DNA of 63,245 nt from Candidatus Kutchimonas denitrificans. Lineage in GTDB: Bacteria > Gemmatimonadota > Gemmatimonadetes > Palauibacterales > KS3-K002. Where the stretch lies: NCBI GenBank assembly GCA_011774835.1, contig JAACAK010000063.1, positions 1 through 63,245 on the forward strand, in the 5' to 3' direction. Positions 41,229 to 55,454 of this stretch are shown piece after piece; the stretch's first letter is position 1; each line of letters opens with the position of its first letter. Below the pieces are notes generated by a model. The model did no database searches, had not been told where the DNA came from, and worked only from the letters and a program-made list of their open reading frames with translations. The position numbers were made by a program, and so were the translations under genes.

Positions 41229-44200
41229 CTAGCCGGCCGGCGCCGCCGCTGTCTCTTCCTCCAGGTTCTTGACCAGGCCGGCGTAGCGCCGTTCGATCTT
41301 GAAGCCGTAGGCGTAGAAGTACTCGGGCCGGAAGAAGCCGGTGGTGAGCGTCGTGACCCCGGCGGCGCGCAGCCGGTTGAACAGCTCCTTCATCAGGCCG
41401 TCGGCCACGCCCTTCCGCCGGTACGGCTCGGCGACGACGATCTTCTCCAGGTGAGCGCTCTGGTCGCTCTCGTTCACGGTGTAGAAGATGCCGCCGATGA
41501 TCTGCTCGCGGTCGTTGATCGCGACCAGGTAGCGGTGCTCGGGTCCGAAGCGGACGTCCAGCTTGGCCGCGAGGAAGAGGCGGTGCAGGCGCTCGACCTC
41601 CTTGGGCAGCAACGCGTGGCGCACGCGGAAGATGTTGCCGTCCAGGTCCTCGAGCGTGACGACGATCTCGCTCTGGTACTCGCCGCCCAGGTCGCTGCTG
41701 ACGAAGTCGACGGCGTCCTCGGGCCGCAGGTAGGCGAAGGGGATGCGGGCGAGGAAATAGTCGTCGTCGGGCTCCACTTTGAGGCGGTTGCGCAGGTCGG
41801 CCACCGCGTCCGCCAGTTCGGCCTCGGGCATGTCGCCGCCGCGCACCTTGCGAATCAGGTCGTCGAGGCCGGCGGCGAGTTCGGGTGAAGCGTCCCGGAA
41901 CACGGTTTCGCGGAAGAAGCGCAGCCGGACCTCGGGATACGACTTGGCCAGCCGATCGAGCCCGTACGTATCGTAGAATTCCTGCAGCGTGCGTGCGCGA
42001 GCCTGCGGAGTGGCGTCCTCGTTCAACTGGGCCCAGCGGCGGTATCGCTTGGCGGCGAAGTAGAGGCGCATGGGCAGGAAACCGCGGGCACGGACCGAGA
42101 CGACATAGCCTTCCAGCGCGGCCCGCAGTTCGTCGGAGCCGCCCGCGCCCGCCAACGCCTCCTCGAACAGGGCCAGCCCCTCCTCCTCGCCCAGCACCTC
42201 GAGAACCGACGAGAAGACCACGTCCCAGCTGACGCGTCCCTCGAGTTCGGGGTACTCTTCCTCGACCGCATCGACGAACTCCCGCTTGAAAGATTCGAGC
42301 ATGGCCAGCGTGCCCTGGTGGTCGCACCTGACAGAGAGCGAGACGATGCGAGAGCCGCGATGGTAGTCGTGGGTGGGGACGATGATGTCGCTGGGACTCA
42401 GGTCGGCGATCTCGCAGCGGCGACCGGTACGCTGCCAGAAGTCGACATAGGCGCTGAGCGCGTTCCAGGCGAGGAACGGCCAGAGCTGGGCCAGCTGCTC
42501 GCCCTCGTCCGGCCGGCGCGCCAGCCGACGCAGCTCGCGGTCCAGCGTGGCGCCGGAGATGAACTCCTCGGCGAAGATGTCCTGCTCGGGGACGTATCCG
42601 CCGAACTCCTCGACCACCGGCTGCCGATCGTCGACATCGCCGCAGAGGATGAGCCAGTCGATCTCCTGGTTGATTTCCTCGGGGGCGAGCGAGCGATTCA
42701 GGTTGGCGGCCAGCTCGTAGGAGTCCTGCGACCGGGTCTGAACGGTGACCCGGTAGACCGCCTTGCCGTGCCGCTCGCCGACCAGCCGGATCCAGACGCC
42801 GCCGGGCGGTATGTCGGTGAGGCGGACGACCCTGCCGCCGTAGAGCAGGAAGATCGAGCCGGCGAGGAACGGGGTGTTCTTGATGGCCGAGAGCAGTCGG
42901 CGGCGGTCCTCCTCCTCGACTCCCTCCTCGAAGACGATGACGTCCTCCCAGCGGTACTCCTGGCCGGTCTCGGTATCGACGGCGATCCGGGCGGTGGAGC
43001 CCAACCATTGGAAGAAGCCGGCGCGCAAGCTGTCGCGGGCCTCTTCGGCTCGGGCTCTCAGCTCGCGGCTCTCGGCGAAGCGGCTCATGCGGACCAGGAA
43101 GGTCCGGACTTTTCGAAATCGAGTTGGGTGGGCCGCGCCGTACTCGGCCAGGAAGTCCATCACGGAGACGGCGATCCGCTGGCCCTGCCTGGCGGGGGAA
43201 GCGGAGTCGCAGGCGTCCCGGGCGGCGGCGATGAACGCGTCGATCTTCGGTTCGTGCAGGCTGCGCTCGGTGAGCACGGCGCGCGTCTCGGCGTCGAGGA
43301 TCTCCGGGTCGCGAAGCAGGAAGCGGGCGATGGTGTCGTGGGAGCGCGTCACCTTCTCGACGGGCACCAGTACCTGGAACGCCCGGCGGCGGACTTCCGT
43401 CGAGGCGACCTCGGCGCCGCGTGCCAACAGGAGTCTGGCCGGCTCGGAGAGCGGTCCCTCTTCGTTGCCGGTGAGCACCCGCTCGAGGAAGCGGACGGCA
43501 CCCAGCGCGCACTCCTCGTCAGGGCTGACCAACAGGCGCGCCGCGCGGTCCAGGTCCAGCAGGCTCCACTCGACGTGGCGCATCGACTCTTCCAGCCAAT
43601 CGCGATCTTCCGACGTGGGCTCGTAGGTGGCGGCCCGACCCTGCCACACGATCCGGTGCGCCCAGGGGCCTGGCCGCTGCCGGTCGTCGAGATCGAGCGG
43701 CGCGAACGCGACCAGCCGGTCGTTCCCCAGCCACAGGCGCGGCGTGGCCAGCAGGGCACCGAGATCGAGGGTGCGGCCCTTGTAGCGGTACAGACAGGCG
43801 CCGACCTGGGCCGTGCCGTCGCCGGTGCGTTGGACGCGCAGGCTGGTGCCGACCGACGGTATCGTCAGGCGGTCGTCCTCGACCCGGACGTCCTGGGCGG
43901 TGAGCCCGAGAGCCTGGAACAGCCAGTTGGGTAACGTGACCTCGACTGCGCCGACCTCGAGGTCGGTTCGGCGGTAGAGGGTCTCGATCACGTCCTCGAA
44001 GTTCTCGACCACGACGCTACGCCGCGGGGTGCCCTTCGGGGTCAGCTCCTCCCGATCCGGATCGAGGTCGCGGTCGATGATGGCGAAGTCGACGATCCGC
44101 TCGAACGGCGCCACGAACTTGTTGACCGACACGACCAGCGAGCGGAAATGGTCGCGGACTTCCTGCGGCGACATCGAAGAAAAATCGAGTTCCTCGTAGT

Positions 44201-45992
44201 CCGGGTTGGGATAAATGAGCAGCGTGTTGTACTCCCTGTGGTCGCCCACCAGGAAGGCGCGGCCCACCGACTCGAACTCGCGGAACAGGTTCTCGATCCG
44301 CTGCGGCGCGATGGTCTGGCCCTTGACGTTCTTGTAGATCTCCTTCTTGCGGTCGACGATCTGGAGATGCCCGGCCTCGTCCGTCCGCATCAGGTCGCCC
44401 GAATGCAGCCAGCCGCCCTCGTCGAACGAGGGCGCGCCGTCCGGCGGATCGAGGTACCCCATCATCACGTAGGGACCGCGGATCAGCAGCTCTCCGTCCT
44501 CGGCCAGCTCGGCATCGATGCCGGGTAGCGGCACGCCCAAAGAGTTCTCCCGATATTCGCCGGGCGGCGTCATCGTGATGCCGCCGGTGGCCTCGCTCAT
44601 CCCGAACCCGCTCAGCAGCTCGACGCCCTGGCGGTGGAAGAAGCGGAAGATGTCCGGGTCGAGATAGCCCGCCGCCGACAGCCCCCAACGCAGCCGGCCG
44701 CCGGTCAGCTCGTGCGTTACCTCCTCGAGCTCCTCATCGGAGGCGAGCAGCGGGTCGGCGCGGCGCGAGACGGCTTCGTAGAGCTGGATCCACTTCCGCG
44801 GCACGCTGATGAACACCGTGGGTCGATGGCGTTGCATCCCCTCGATCAGCGACTCCACCGACGTGCCGCGCAGAAAGCAGTAACGGGCGCCCCAAAAGAT
44901 GCACCCCCACAGCTCCAGATAGCGGCCGAAGGTGTGGAAGAGCGGCAGATAGCACAGGAACACATCGCCCTCGCCAAGCTCGGGCAGCGGCAGCGCCCGG
45001 GCAAAGCGCTTGAACACGATGTTGCGGTGCGAATACATGATGCCTTTCGGCATCCCGGTGGTGCCCGACGTGTACATGACGGTCGCCAGGTCGTCGATGC
45101 GGATCCGCCGCGACCGCTCCTCGGGCAGCGACTCCGGCACCTCGTCGGCACGGCCTTCCACCTCCGCCAGCGTGGTCACCCCGGCCGCATCTTCGATCGG
45201 ATCGATGACGATCACGTATCGCAGGTCGGGGAGCGAGCTCCGGTTCTTGTCCACCTTCTCCAGCTGCTCGCGGCCCGACACGATGACCGCCCCGACCTTC
45301 GCGTGGCCCAGGATGTAGCCGACGTCGGCGTCTGTCGCGTTGGCGGCGACCATCACGTTCTCGATCCCAGATGTCAGACAGGCGATGTCGAGTAAGGCCA
45401 CTTCCAGGCGGTTCTCGGACAGGATGGCGACACGAGCGGGCGGCTCCGGGTGGAAGAGCGCGAGCAGGCCGCGAGCGAGGGTCCGGGCGCGGTCCGCCGC
45501 CTGGCTCCACGTCACACGCCGATCACCGCCGGCCGCCGCCGGCGCCTCGAACAGGACCTTGCGTCCGTAGACGCTGGCATGCAGCCGGAAGAGCGGGCCG
45601 ACCGTCAGGTGCGATGCCTCGATGGCGGCGAGCAGACGCTGCGCCCAGAGGTCCGTCGCCTCGGCTTCATCGATGCGCCGCAGCACGGCGGGACGTCGCA
45701 GCAGATCGAGGGCCGACCAGGTCAGCTCCCGGGCCGGGCCAACGTCCGCCTCTTCGCAGCGGTCAACCAGCCGGTCGAGCAGCCCGGCCAGGCTCTCCAG
45801 GTCGATCCCGGTCAGAATGGGATCGCGATCCCGGGACTCCTCGATGGACCGTACGACCTCCCGGTCGAGCTCTTCCGAGCGGGGATCGTCGGCGCCGAGC
45901 TTCTTCGCCTCGGCGAGCGCCGCCTCGACCTGTTTCGCCGCTTCTCGGGCCGGCAGGTCAGCCAGCGTCTTGAGATCCTGAGGTGTCATCAT
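41229..45992 (-). CDS. Giant acyl-CoA synthetase fused to a kinase-like region and a GNAT acetyltransferase
   Basis: A protein of 1587 residues with no frame break. After a helical N-terminus (1-135), residues about 140-670 form an AMP-forming long-chain acyl-CoA synthetase: MYTSGTTGMPKG (306-317), GFGMSEATGG (462-471), GWLHSGDL (527-534), DRKKEIYKNVKG (547-558) and the catalytic lysine in LTPKGTPRR (K653). Residues about 800-1000 are helical. Residues about 1000-1215 faintly resemble a degenerate kinase (AEEFISGATLDREL, then DLSPSDIIVP) without a DFG. Residues about 1460-1570 form a GNAT domain with VVAEPYRRKGVADGLM as acetyl-CoA loop. The synthetase would activate a fatty acid; the GNAT domain could transfer an acyl or acetyl group to a protein or amine. 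It is followed by citrate synthase. Confidence 0.88.
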   Translation of the reverse strand: MMTPQDLKTLADLPAREAAKQVEAALAEAKKLGADDPRSEELDREVVRSIEESRDRDPILTGIDLESLAGLLDRLVDRCEEADVGPARELTWSALDLLRRPAVLRRIDEAEATDLWAQRLLAAIEASHLTVGPLFRLHASVYGRKVLFEAPAAAGGDRRVTWSQAADRARTLARGLLALFHPEPPARVAILSENRLEVALLDIACLTSGIENVMVAANATDADVGYILGHAKVGAVIVSGREQLEKVDKNRSSLPDLRYVIVIDPIEDAAGVTTLAEVEGRADEVPESLPEERSRRIRIDDLATVMYTSGTTGMPKGIMYSHRNIVFKRFARALPLPELGEGDVFLCYLPLFHTFGRYLELWGCIFWGARYCFLRGTSVESLIEGMQRHRPTVFISVPRKWIQLYEAVSRRADPLLASDEELEEVTHELTGGRLRWGLSAAGYLDPDIFRFFHRQGVELLSGFGMSEATGGITMTPPGEYRENSLGVPLPGIDAELAEDGELLIRGPYVMMGYLDPPDGAPSFDEGGWLHSGDLMRTDEAGHLQIVDRKKEIYKNVKGQTIAPQRIENLFREFESVGRAFLVGDHREYNTLLIYPNPDYEELDFSSMSPQEVRDHFRSLVVSVNKFVAPFERIVDFAIIDRDLDPDREELTPKGTPRRSVVVENFEDVIETLYRRTDLEVGAVEVTLPNWLFQALGLTAQDVRVEDDRLTIPSVGTSLRVQRTGDGTAQVGACLYRYKGRTLDLGALLATPRLWLGNDRLVAFAPLDLDDRQRPGPWAHRIVWQGRAATYEPTSEDRDWLEESMRHVEWSLLDLDRAARLLVSPDEECALGAVRFLERVLTGNEEGPLSEPARLLLARGAEVASTEVRRRAFQVLVPVEKVTRSHDTIARFLLRDPEILDAETRAVLTERSLHEPKIDAFIAAARDACDSASPARQGQRIAVSVMDFLAEYGAAHPTRFRKVRTFLVRMSRFAESRELRARAEEARDSLRAGFFQWLGSTARIAVDTETGQEYRWEDVIVFEEGVEEEDRRRLLSAIKNTPFLAGSIFLLYGGRVVRLTDIPPGGVWIRLVGERHGKAVYRVTVQTRSQDSYELAANLNRSLAPEEINQEIDWLILCGDVDDRQPVVEEFGGYVPEQDIFAEEFISGATLDRELRRLARRPDEGEQLAQLWPFLAWNALSAYVDFWQRTGRRCEIADLSPSDIIVPTHDYHRGSRIVSLSVRCDHQGTLAMLESFKREFVDAVEEEYPELEGRVSWDVVFSSVLEVLGEEEGLALFEEALAGAGGSDELRAALEGYVVSVRARGFLPMRLYFAAKRYRRWAQLNEDATPQARARTLQEFYDTYGLDRLAKSYPEVRLRFFRETVFRDASPELAAGLDDLIRKVRGGDMPEAELADAVADLRNRLKVEPDDDYFLARIPFAYLRPEDAVDFVSSDLGGEYQSEIVVTLEDLDGNIFRVRHALLPKEVERLHRLFLAAKLDVRFGPEHRYLVAINDREQIIGGIFYTVNESDQSAHLEKIVVAEPYRRKGVADGLMKELFNRLRAAGVTTLTTGFFRPEYFYAYGFKIERRYAGLVKNLEEETAAAPAG

Positions 45993-46066
45993 GTTTAACG
46001 ATGTAAAGTAACGGGAACGGCTCTCAATTACATCCTATAGCGCCGCGGGTCGGGTCACAACTTGAC

Positions 46067-46182
46067 CGGTAGGTTGGTGGGTTGGTCGGTTGGTGGGTTG
46101 GTGTTAATCTGTGGGTCGTAAACGGGGGTAGCCACGCCGCTGCTGCCGCCCACCAACCCACTAACCCACCAACCGGCCAACC
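46067..46182. repeat. Inverted word repeat (GGTTGGTG / CACCAACC) in a divergent promoter region
   Basis: Left arm 46067-46102 repeats GGTTGGTGGGTTGGTC; right arm 46149-46182 is CCCACCAACCCACTAACCCA plus CCAACCGGCCAACC. The arms are complementary with few changes and enclose 46 bases. The right arm ends 12 bases before the start codon of the UMF1-type transporter, so the hairpin would form in its leader. The word is that of 15108-15204. Confidence 0.85.
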
Positions 46183-46194
46183 CTGGGGGAACGC

Positions 46195-47550
<1,356 letters not shown>

Positions 47551-47553
<3 letters not shown>

Positions 47554-47685
47554 GAGAACGAGTGGGAGTACGATAACGATAACGATCAGGATAACGATAT
47601 AGCGATAATGACAGCGAGCAGGCGCACTACGGTGACGCCCCCTCACTCCCGTTCTCGCTATCGTTGTCGTCATCGTGAACGAGAC
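47551..47685. repeat. Inverted word repeat (ACGATA / TATCGT)
   Basis: The left arm 47551-47617 repeats ACGATAACGATAACGATCAGG and similar; the right arm 47641-47685 holds CTCACTCCCGTTCTCGCTA followed by TCGTTGTCGTCATCGTGAAC. The outer GGAGAACGAG/CTCGTT parts and the inner ACGATA/TATCGT parts are complementary, with gaps. It begins at the stop codon of the transporter gene and ends 7 bases before the aminotransferase ATG. Confidence 0.72.
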
Positions 47686-47691
47686 CGACTT

Positions 47692-48852
47692 ATGAGCAAT
47701 AGAACCAACCGGACAGCCAGGCGGACCGAGGGGTTCACCGAGTCGGTGATCCGGGAGATGACCCGGGTCGCGCTGGAGCACGACGCGATCAACCTGGCGC
47801 AGGGCTTCCCCGACTTTCCCGCGCCCGAGGTGCTGAAGGAGGCGGCCTGCGAGGCGATCCGGGCGGACATCAACCAGTACGCCATCACGTGGGGCGCGCC
47901 GCGGCTGCGACGAGCGATCGCCGAGAAATACCGGCGGTTCTACGGGATGGAGGTGGACACCGACTCGGAGATCGTGGTGACCTGCGGCGCCACGGAAGCG
48001 ATGGCGGCCGCGATGCTGGCGCTGATCGATCCAGGCGACCGTGTGGTGGTGCTGGAGCCGTTCTACGAGAACTACGGGCCGGACGCCGTGCTCTGCGGGG
48101 CGGAACCGGTCTTTGTGCCGACGGGTGACGACGGGAGGCTGGACGTGGATGCGCTGGCGGCGGCGTTCGGGCCACAGGTCCGCGGTATCATCGTCAACAC
48201 ACCGAACAACCCCACCGGCCATGTGTTCACCCGGGAAGAGCTCGAAGCAGTGGCGCGTCTCTGCACCGAGCATGACGCGCTGGCCTTCACTGACGAGATC
48301 TACGAGCACATCGTGTACGAGGGAGGTCACATCCCGCTGGCCACGATCGACGGGATGCGTGGGCGCACGATCACCGTGAGCGGGGCGTCGAAGACGTTCA
48401 GCGTCACCGGGTGGCGTGTCGGAACGATCGTCGCGCCGTCGGACCTCACCGGCGCAATCAAGAAGACCCACGATTTTCTGACGGTCGGCGCGCCGGCGCC
48501 GCTGCAGGAGGCGTGCGCCACCGGGCTGGAGCGCCTGGACGCGTCCTATTATAGAACGCTCGCCGACGACTACCGGCAGCGTCGCGACGTGCTCTACCAC
48601 GGCCTGCTGGAAGCCGGATTCCGGTGCCGCCAGCCGCGAGGCTCCTACTACATACTCGCCGACTTCTCGGGTATCAGCGACCTGCCCGACGGCGAGTTCG
48701 CCGCCTGGCTGACTCGCGAGATCGGCGTCGCGTCGGTTCCTGGTTCCAGCTTCTACAGCGGACCCGGGCGCGGTCGCACTCAAGTCAGGTTCGCCTACTG
48801 CAAGAGATTGAGCACCCTCGAGGAGGCGGTCGACCGGCTGCGAAAGCTGTGA
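47692..48852 (+). CDS. PLP-dependent aminotransferase, class I/II (kynurenine/methionine aminotransferase-like)
   Basis: A protein of 386 residues of fold type I. The sequence shows NLAQGFPDF near the N-terminus, NTPNNPTGHVFTREEL, the Asp/Tyr pair in FTDEIYEHIVYEG, and the PLP lysine in VSGASKTFSVTGWRVG. NLAQGFPDF, TWGAPRLRRAIAEKY and the size fit the kynurenine-oxoglutarate or YbdL methionine aminotransferase branch. A broad amino-acid specificity is likely. The start at ATG 47692 follows only a weak GAG Shine-Dalgarno at the edge of the preceding word repeat; upstream codons belong to the repeat. Confidence 0.9.
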   Translation: MSNRTNRTARRTEGFTESVIREMTRVALEHDAINLAQGFPDFPAPEVLKEAACEAIRADINQYAITWGAPRLRRAIAEKYRRFYGMEVDTDSEIVVTCGATEAMAAAMLALIDPGDRVVVLEPFYENYGPDAVLCGAEPVFVPTGDDGRLDVDALAAAFGPQVRGIIVNTPNNPTGHVFTREELEAVARLCTEHDALAFTDEIYEHIVYEGGHIPLATIDGMRGRTITVSGASKTFSVTGWRVGTIVAPSDLTGAIKKTHDFLTVGAPAPLQEACATGLERLDASYYRTLADDYRQRRDVLYHGLLEAGFRCRQPRGSYYILADFSGISDLPDGEFAAWLTREIGVASVPGSSFYSGPGRGRTQVRFAYCKRLSTLEEAVDRLRKL

Positions 48853-49187
48853 ACCGGGTTCAACAAGAAAAACTTGACGCTTTCGGACTGTCTCGACATA
48901 GTGGGAGAGTGTTTTGTCCCCTCCTTTCTCCCACCAACTGCATAACGGACGATGATGTGGCGACACTCGTGTCGAATGGCCGGGGATTGATGCAATAGCA
49001 TAGCGGAACAAAGTGAGCGTGATAAGTGTTGGGGCCGCCGGAACGGGCGGGACCCGGCGAACGGTTACAGGGTAGGGATGTAGGGTGGGGTGCGGTGTGA
49101 TCGGTCGATCGGCAGGTTGCTTCGTCAGTGGGTGAACGGGTCGGTGGGGTGTGGGGGTAGCGAATTATACGGTTCAGGAGCGGGCAG
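48853..49187. other. Intergenic region before the prkA cluster
   Basis: No gene is seen. TTGACG-17-CATAGT in the first 60 bases is a possible promoter pointing right. The second half (49069-49160) is G-rich, with GTAGGGATGTAGGGTGGGGTGCGGTG-like runs on the plus strand that could form G-quadruplexes or be a decayed word repeat. (The run is described by composition; only part is quoted.). Confidence 0.45.
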
Positions 49188-49916
49188 GTGATTCTTCCCA
49201 ACGTGCGGGCCTCGTTCTCGGCCAACGAGATCGATATCCTGGTCCGGGTTCTGGAGCGAGAGACCCGTCGGAGCCGCCGTGCGCTGGAACGGCAGATGAT
49301 CGAGGAGGGCCTCGATTCGCTGCTGGATCATCCCGGCACGTTCTCGGCGATCATGGACAGAGGCGGCCTGAGCGCGATTCCGTCCCGGCTCGTCTTCTAC
49401 GTCATGGTGCGCCGCACGCTGCTGGATTCGGGGCTCGAGAATCCGATCGTCGCCGACTACATCGCGGCGTTGCTGATCGAGTTTGCCATGGGCCAACGAG
49501 CCTATCGCATCGCGCCCTACGACGACGCGACGTACCACTACCTGGTCGATCTGATCGCCGACCTGGAGGAAGAGACATCGGAGCGGCGGAAGTTCCTGCT
49601 GCAGGTTCACCTCGGCAATTTTTCGCTGTGGCTATCGGGCCTGTTCCCCGATCACGTGGTCGCACGCGTCCATCGTCGCGGCGCCCCCGGCTTCGCTTAC
49701 TACGAGGATCTCGGAGCCACGGGCTACCGCCTGGCCAGCACCTGCGAGCTCGCCGGTCAGTTCGATCTGGCCAGGGTTTACATCGAGGTCGCCGACGGGT
49801 TTCGCGCGGTTCGCCGCGCCCTCAACCGCGTCTCCGACCACTACTTCTTCCGCCGGCCCCCTTCGCCGGTCGACCGGTTGCTCGGCGAGGTGGCCGACGG
49901 ATTGCGCGAGGGCTGA
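49188..49916 (+). CDS. Hypothetical protein preceding prkA
   Basis: A protein of 242 residues with GTG start 7 bases after AGGAG. Almost entirely helical, with the stretch FSANEIDILVRVLERETRRSRRALERQMIEEGLDSLLDHP first and YYEDLGATGYRLASTCELAGQFDLARVYIEVADGFRAVRRALN near the end; the last part may be TPR-like. No signal peptide or membrane helix. I do not recognise the family. It stands 147 bases upstream of prkA on the same strand, so it may be a regulator or partner of that system. Confidence 0.72.
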   Translation: MILPNVRASFSANEIDILVRVLERETRRSRRALERQMIEEGLDSLLDHPGTFSAIMDRGGLSAIPSRLVFYVMVRRTLLDSGLENPIVADYIAALLIEFAMGQRAYRIAPYDDATYHYLVDLIADLEEETSERRKFLLQVHLGNFSLWLSGLFPDHVVARVHRRGAPGFAYYEDLGATGYRLASTCELAGQFDLARVYIEVADGFRAVRRALNRVSDHYFFRRPPSPVDRLLGEVADGLREG

Positions 49917-50063
49917 ACCGCGAGGAATGGGAACACGTCGCCCGAGACTGGGTAGGGGAGACTCGGGGCAATGCCCGCAAACCCCCTAGCCGGCTTGGGT
50001 TAGGGCTAGAATAGGGCGCCTGGCAGAACACGTAGCACGCTTTACCAAAGGGAGTTGATCGGG

Positions 50064-52175
<2,112 letters not shown>

Positions 52176-52182
52176 TTAGAGA

Positions 52183-53313
52183 GTGATCAGGGAGACGTTT
52201 AGCGGCTTCTCATCGATCCGCCGCATCGAGCGCGATAGGAAGCGGTTCGACAGCATCATCCGGGGCAAGATCAAGAAGGATCTCCGAAAGCACATTACGC
52301 GCGGCGAGCTGATCGGCAAGCGCGGGCGCGAGGTGGTGTCGATCCCGCTGCCGCAGATCGAGCTGCCGCACCTGAAGTACGGCCGCAAGAACATGTCCGG
52401 GGTGGGCCAGGGTGAGGGGGCCGAGGGCACGCCGTTGGGCCAGGGCGACGCCGGGGACGCCGGCGCGGCTGGCGACCAGCCGGGCGTCCACATCCGCGAG
52501 GTCGAGATCTCGATCGAGGAGCTGGCCGAGCTGCTGGGCGAGGAGCTGGAGCTGCCGCGGATCGAGCCGCGAGGCAAGCGAACGATCAAGAGCCGGCGCA
52601 GCCGCTACAAGACGGTCCGCAGCACCGGGCCGGAGAGCCTGAGGTCGTTCAAACGGACGTACCGGGAGGCGCTGAAGCGGCAGATCGCGTCGGGCACATA
52701 CAACCCCAGGCGCCCGATGGTCACCCCGGTGCGTGACGACTACCGGTACCGGTCGTGGAAGGAAGAGCCCGAGCCGGTGGCGAACGCCGTGATCATCTAC
52801 ATGATGGACGTCTCGGGCTCGATGGGTAACGAGCAGAAGGAGATCGTGCGGATCGAGTCCTTCTGGATCGATGCCTGGATCCGCGCTCACTATCATGGCA
52901 TCGCCAACCGCTACATCGTACACGACGCGGCGGCGGCCGAGGTGGACCGCGAGACGTTCTACACGACGCGCGAGTCGGGCGGCACGCGGATCTCCAGCGC
53001 CTACGAGCTGGCGGCGCGGATCATCGCCGGCGAGTACGATCCGGAAGAGTGGAACATCTACTGCTTCCACTTCTCCGACGGCGACAACTGGGGCGGCGGT
53101 GACGACGAGCGCTGCTTCGAACTGCTGCGCGAGCGGCTGCTGCCCACGGTGAACCTGTTCGGGTACGGGCAGGTCGAGAGCCGCTACGGTTCAGGCCAAT
53201 TCTACGAGTCGCTGAGCGAGAGCCTCGAGGACGAAAAGCTCGTACTCTCACAGATACCCGAGCGGGATGCGATTTTGGATTCGATCAAGGACTTCCTCGG
53301 CAAGGGGAAGTAG
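52183..53313 (+). CDS. yeaH: DUF444 protein with VWA domain (YeaH/YhbH)
   Basis: A protein of 376 residues with a GTG start 8 bases after the prkA stop. A basic N-terminus ([11 protein letters not shown]) and a Gly-rich acidic linker (about 72-100) lead to a von Willebrand A-like domain. Its MIDAS motif is [10 protein letters not shown] (D209, S211, S213). The family works with PrkA and SpoVR in stress response and, in Bacillus, sporulation. The acidic, Gly-rich linker is variable. No endospore genes are seen, so a general stress role is more likely here. Confidence 0.94.
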   Translation: MIRETFSGFSSIRRIERDRKRFDSIIRGKIKKDLRKHITRGELIGKRGREVVSIPLPQIELPHLKYGRKNMSGVGQGEGAEGTPLGQGDAGDAGAAGDQPGVHIREVEISIEELAELLGEELELPRIEPRGKRTIKSRRSRYKTVRSTGPESLRSFKRTYREALKRQIASGTYNPRRPMVTPVRDDYRYRSWKEEPEPVANAVIIYMMDVSGSMGNEQKEIVRIESFWIDAWIRAHYHGIANRYIVHDAAAAEVDRETFYTTRESGGTRISSAYELAARIIAGEYDPEEWNIYCFHFSDGDNWGGGDDERCFELLRERLLPTVNLFGYGQVESRYGSGQFYESLSESLEDEKLVLSQIPERDAILDSIKDFLGKGK

Positions 53314-53332
53314 GGCGACAGGTTTGTAGACG

Positions 53333-54835
<1,503 letters not shown>

Positions 54836-54931
54836 CCGGGTCTTGTAGGCCCACTTGACTCCGGTTAGCTTTTCCCACCCGTCTTGTAGTTAGAGGTTGC
54901 CCGCCGCCGCCCGCTGACGGAGGAGCGGAAG

Positions 54932-55450
54932 TTGGCCGACGACAAGCAGACCACGCTGATCAGCAAGATGAGCGCCCACAACACGGCGCAGCTGAAGGCG
55001 TTCTTCCAGGGCTCGGTGATCGAGGGCGACTGGGAGCTGACCTATACGTCGAGCCACAGCGGCTGCATGGTCGCGATCCCGGCGAAGGGCGGCGGTGAAA
55101 TGCGGCTCCTGGTGGCGGCCCGATTCGACGAAGAGCAGCCTTATCTGGATCTGCAGGTACGCTCGCCGGATGGCGATGGCAACGCGGCCAAAGAGGACGA
55201 CGACGATGACGGCGCGATGATGGAGCGGATTAGCGCTCGCAACACGGCTCGGTTGAAGGCCTTCTTCGATGGGTCGGACGTCTCGAACGATCGACAGCTG
55301 ATCTTCGCCGCGAGCTACAACGGTTGCATTATCTCGCTGCCGGCGGATGGCGGCGGCCAGATGCGGCTGCGAATCGCGGCGAAGTATCGTGATGAGTATC
55401 CATACGTGGAGCTGCGGGCTCAGCGGATGGGTGGAGAAGAGGACGAATAG
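54932..55450 (+). CDS. Hypothetical protein made of two copies of a 70-residue unit
   Basis: A protein of 172 residues with TTG start 8 bases after GGAGG. Residues about 8-75 and 95-162 are an internal duplication: MSAHNTAQLKAFFQGS against ISARNTARLKAFFDGS, then SSHSGCMVAIPAKGGGEMRL against ASYNGCIISLPADGGGQMRL, with a DDDDD linker between. Each unit has one conserved Cys in a GC(M/I) motif. No signal peptide is seen, so it is probably cytoplasmic. It lies between spoVR and tupA, only 4 bases before the tupA start, so it is probably in the tungstate operon. I do not know the family. Confidence 0.76.
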   Translation: MADDKQTTLISKMSAHNTAQLKAFFQGSVIEGDWELTYTSSHSGCMVAIPAKGGGEMRLLVAARFDEEQPYLDLQVRSPDGDGNAAKEDDDDDGAMMERISARNTARLKAFFDGSDVSNDRQLIFAASYNGCIISLPADGGGQMRLRIAAKYRDEYPYVELRAQRMGGEEDE

Positions 55451-55454
55451 ATGC

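Noticed and set aside
41229-45992. The synthetase/GNAT gene as two genes fused by error
   Set aside because: The frame stays open for 1587 codons with steady codon use and no internal Shine-Dalgarno with a plausible start, so a true single chain is more likely; it should still be verified.
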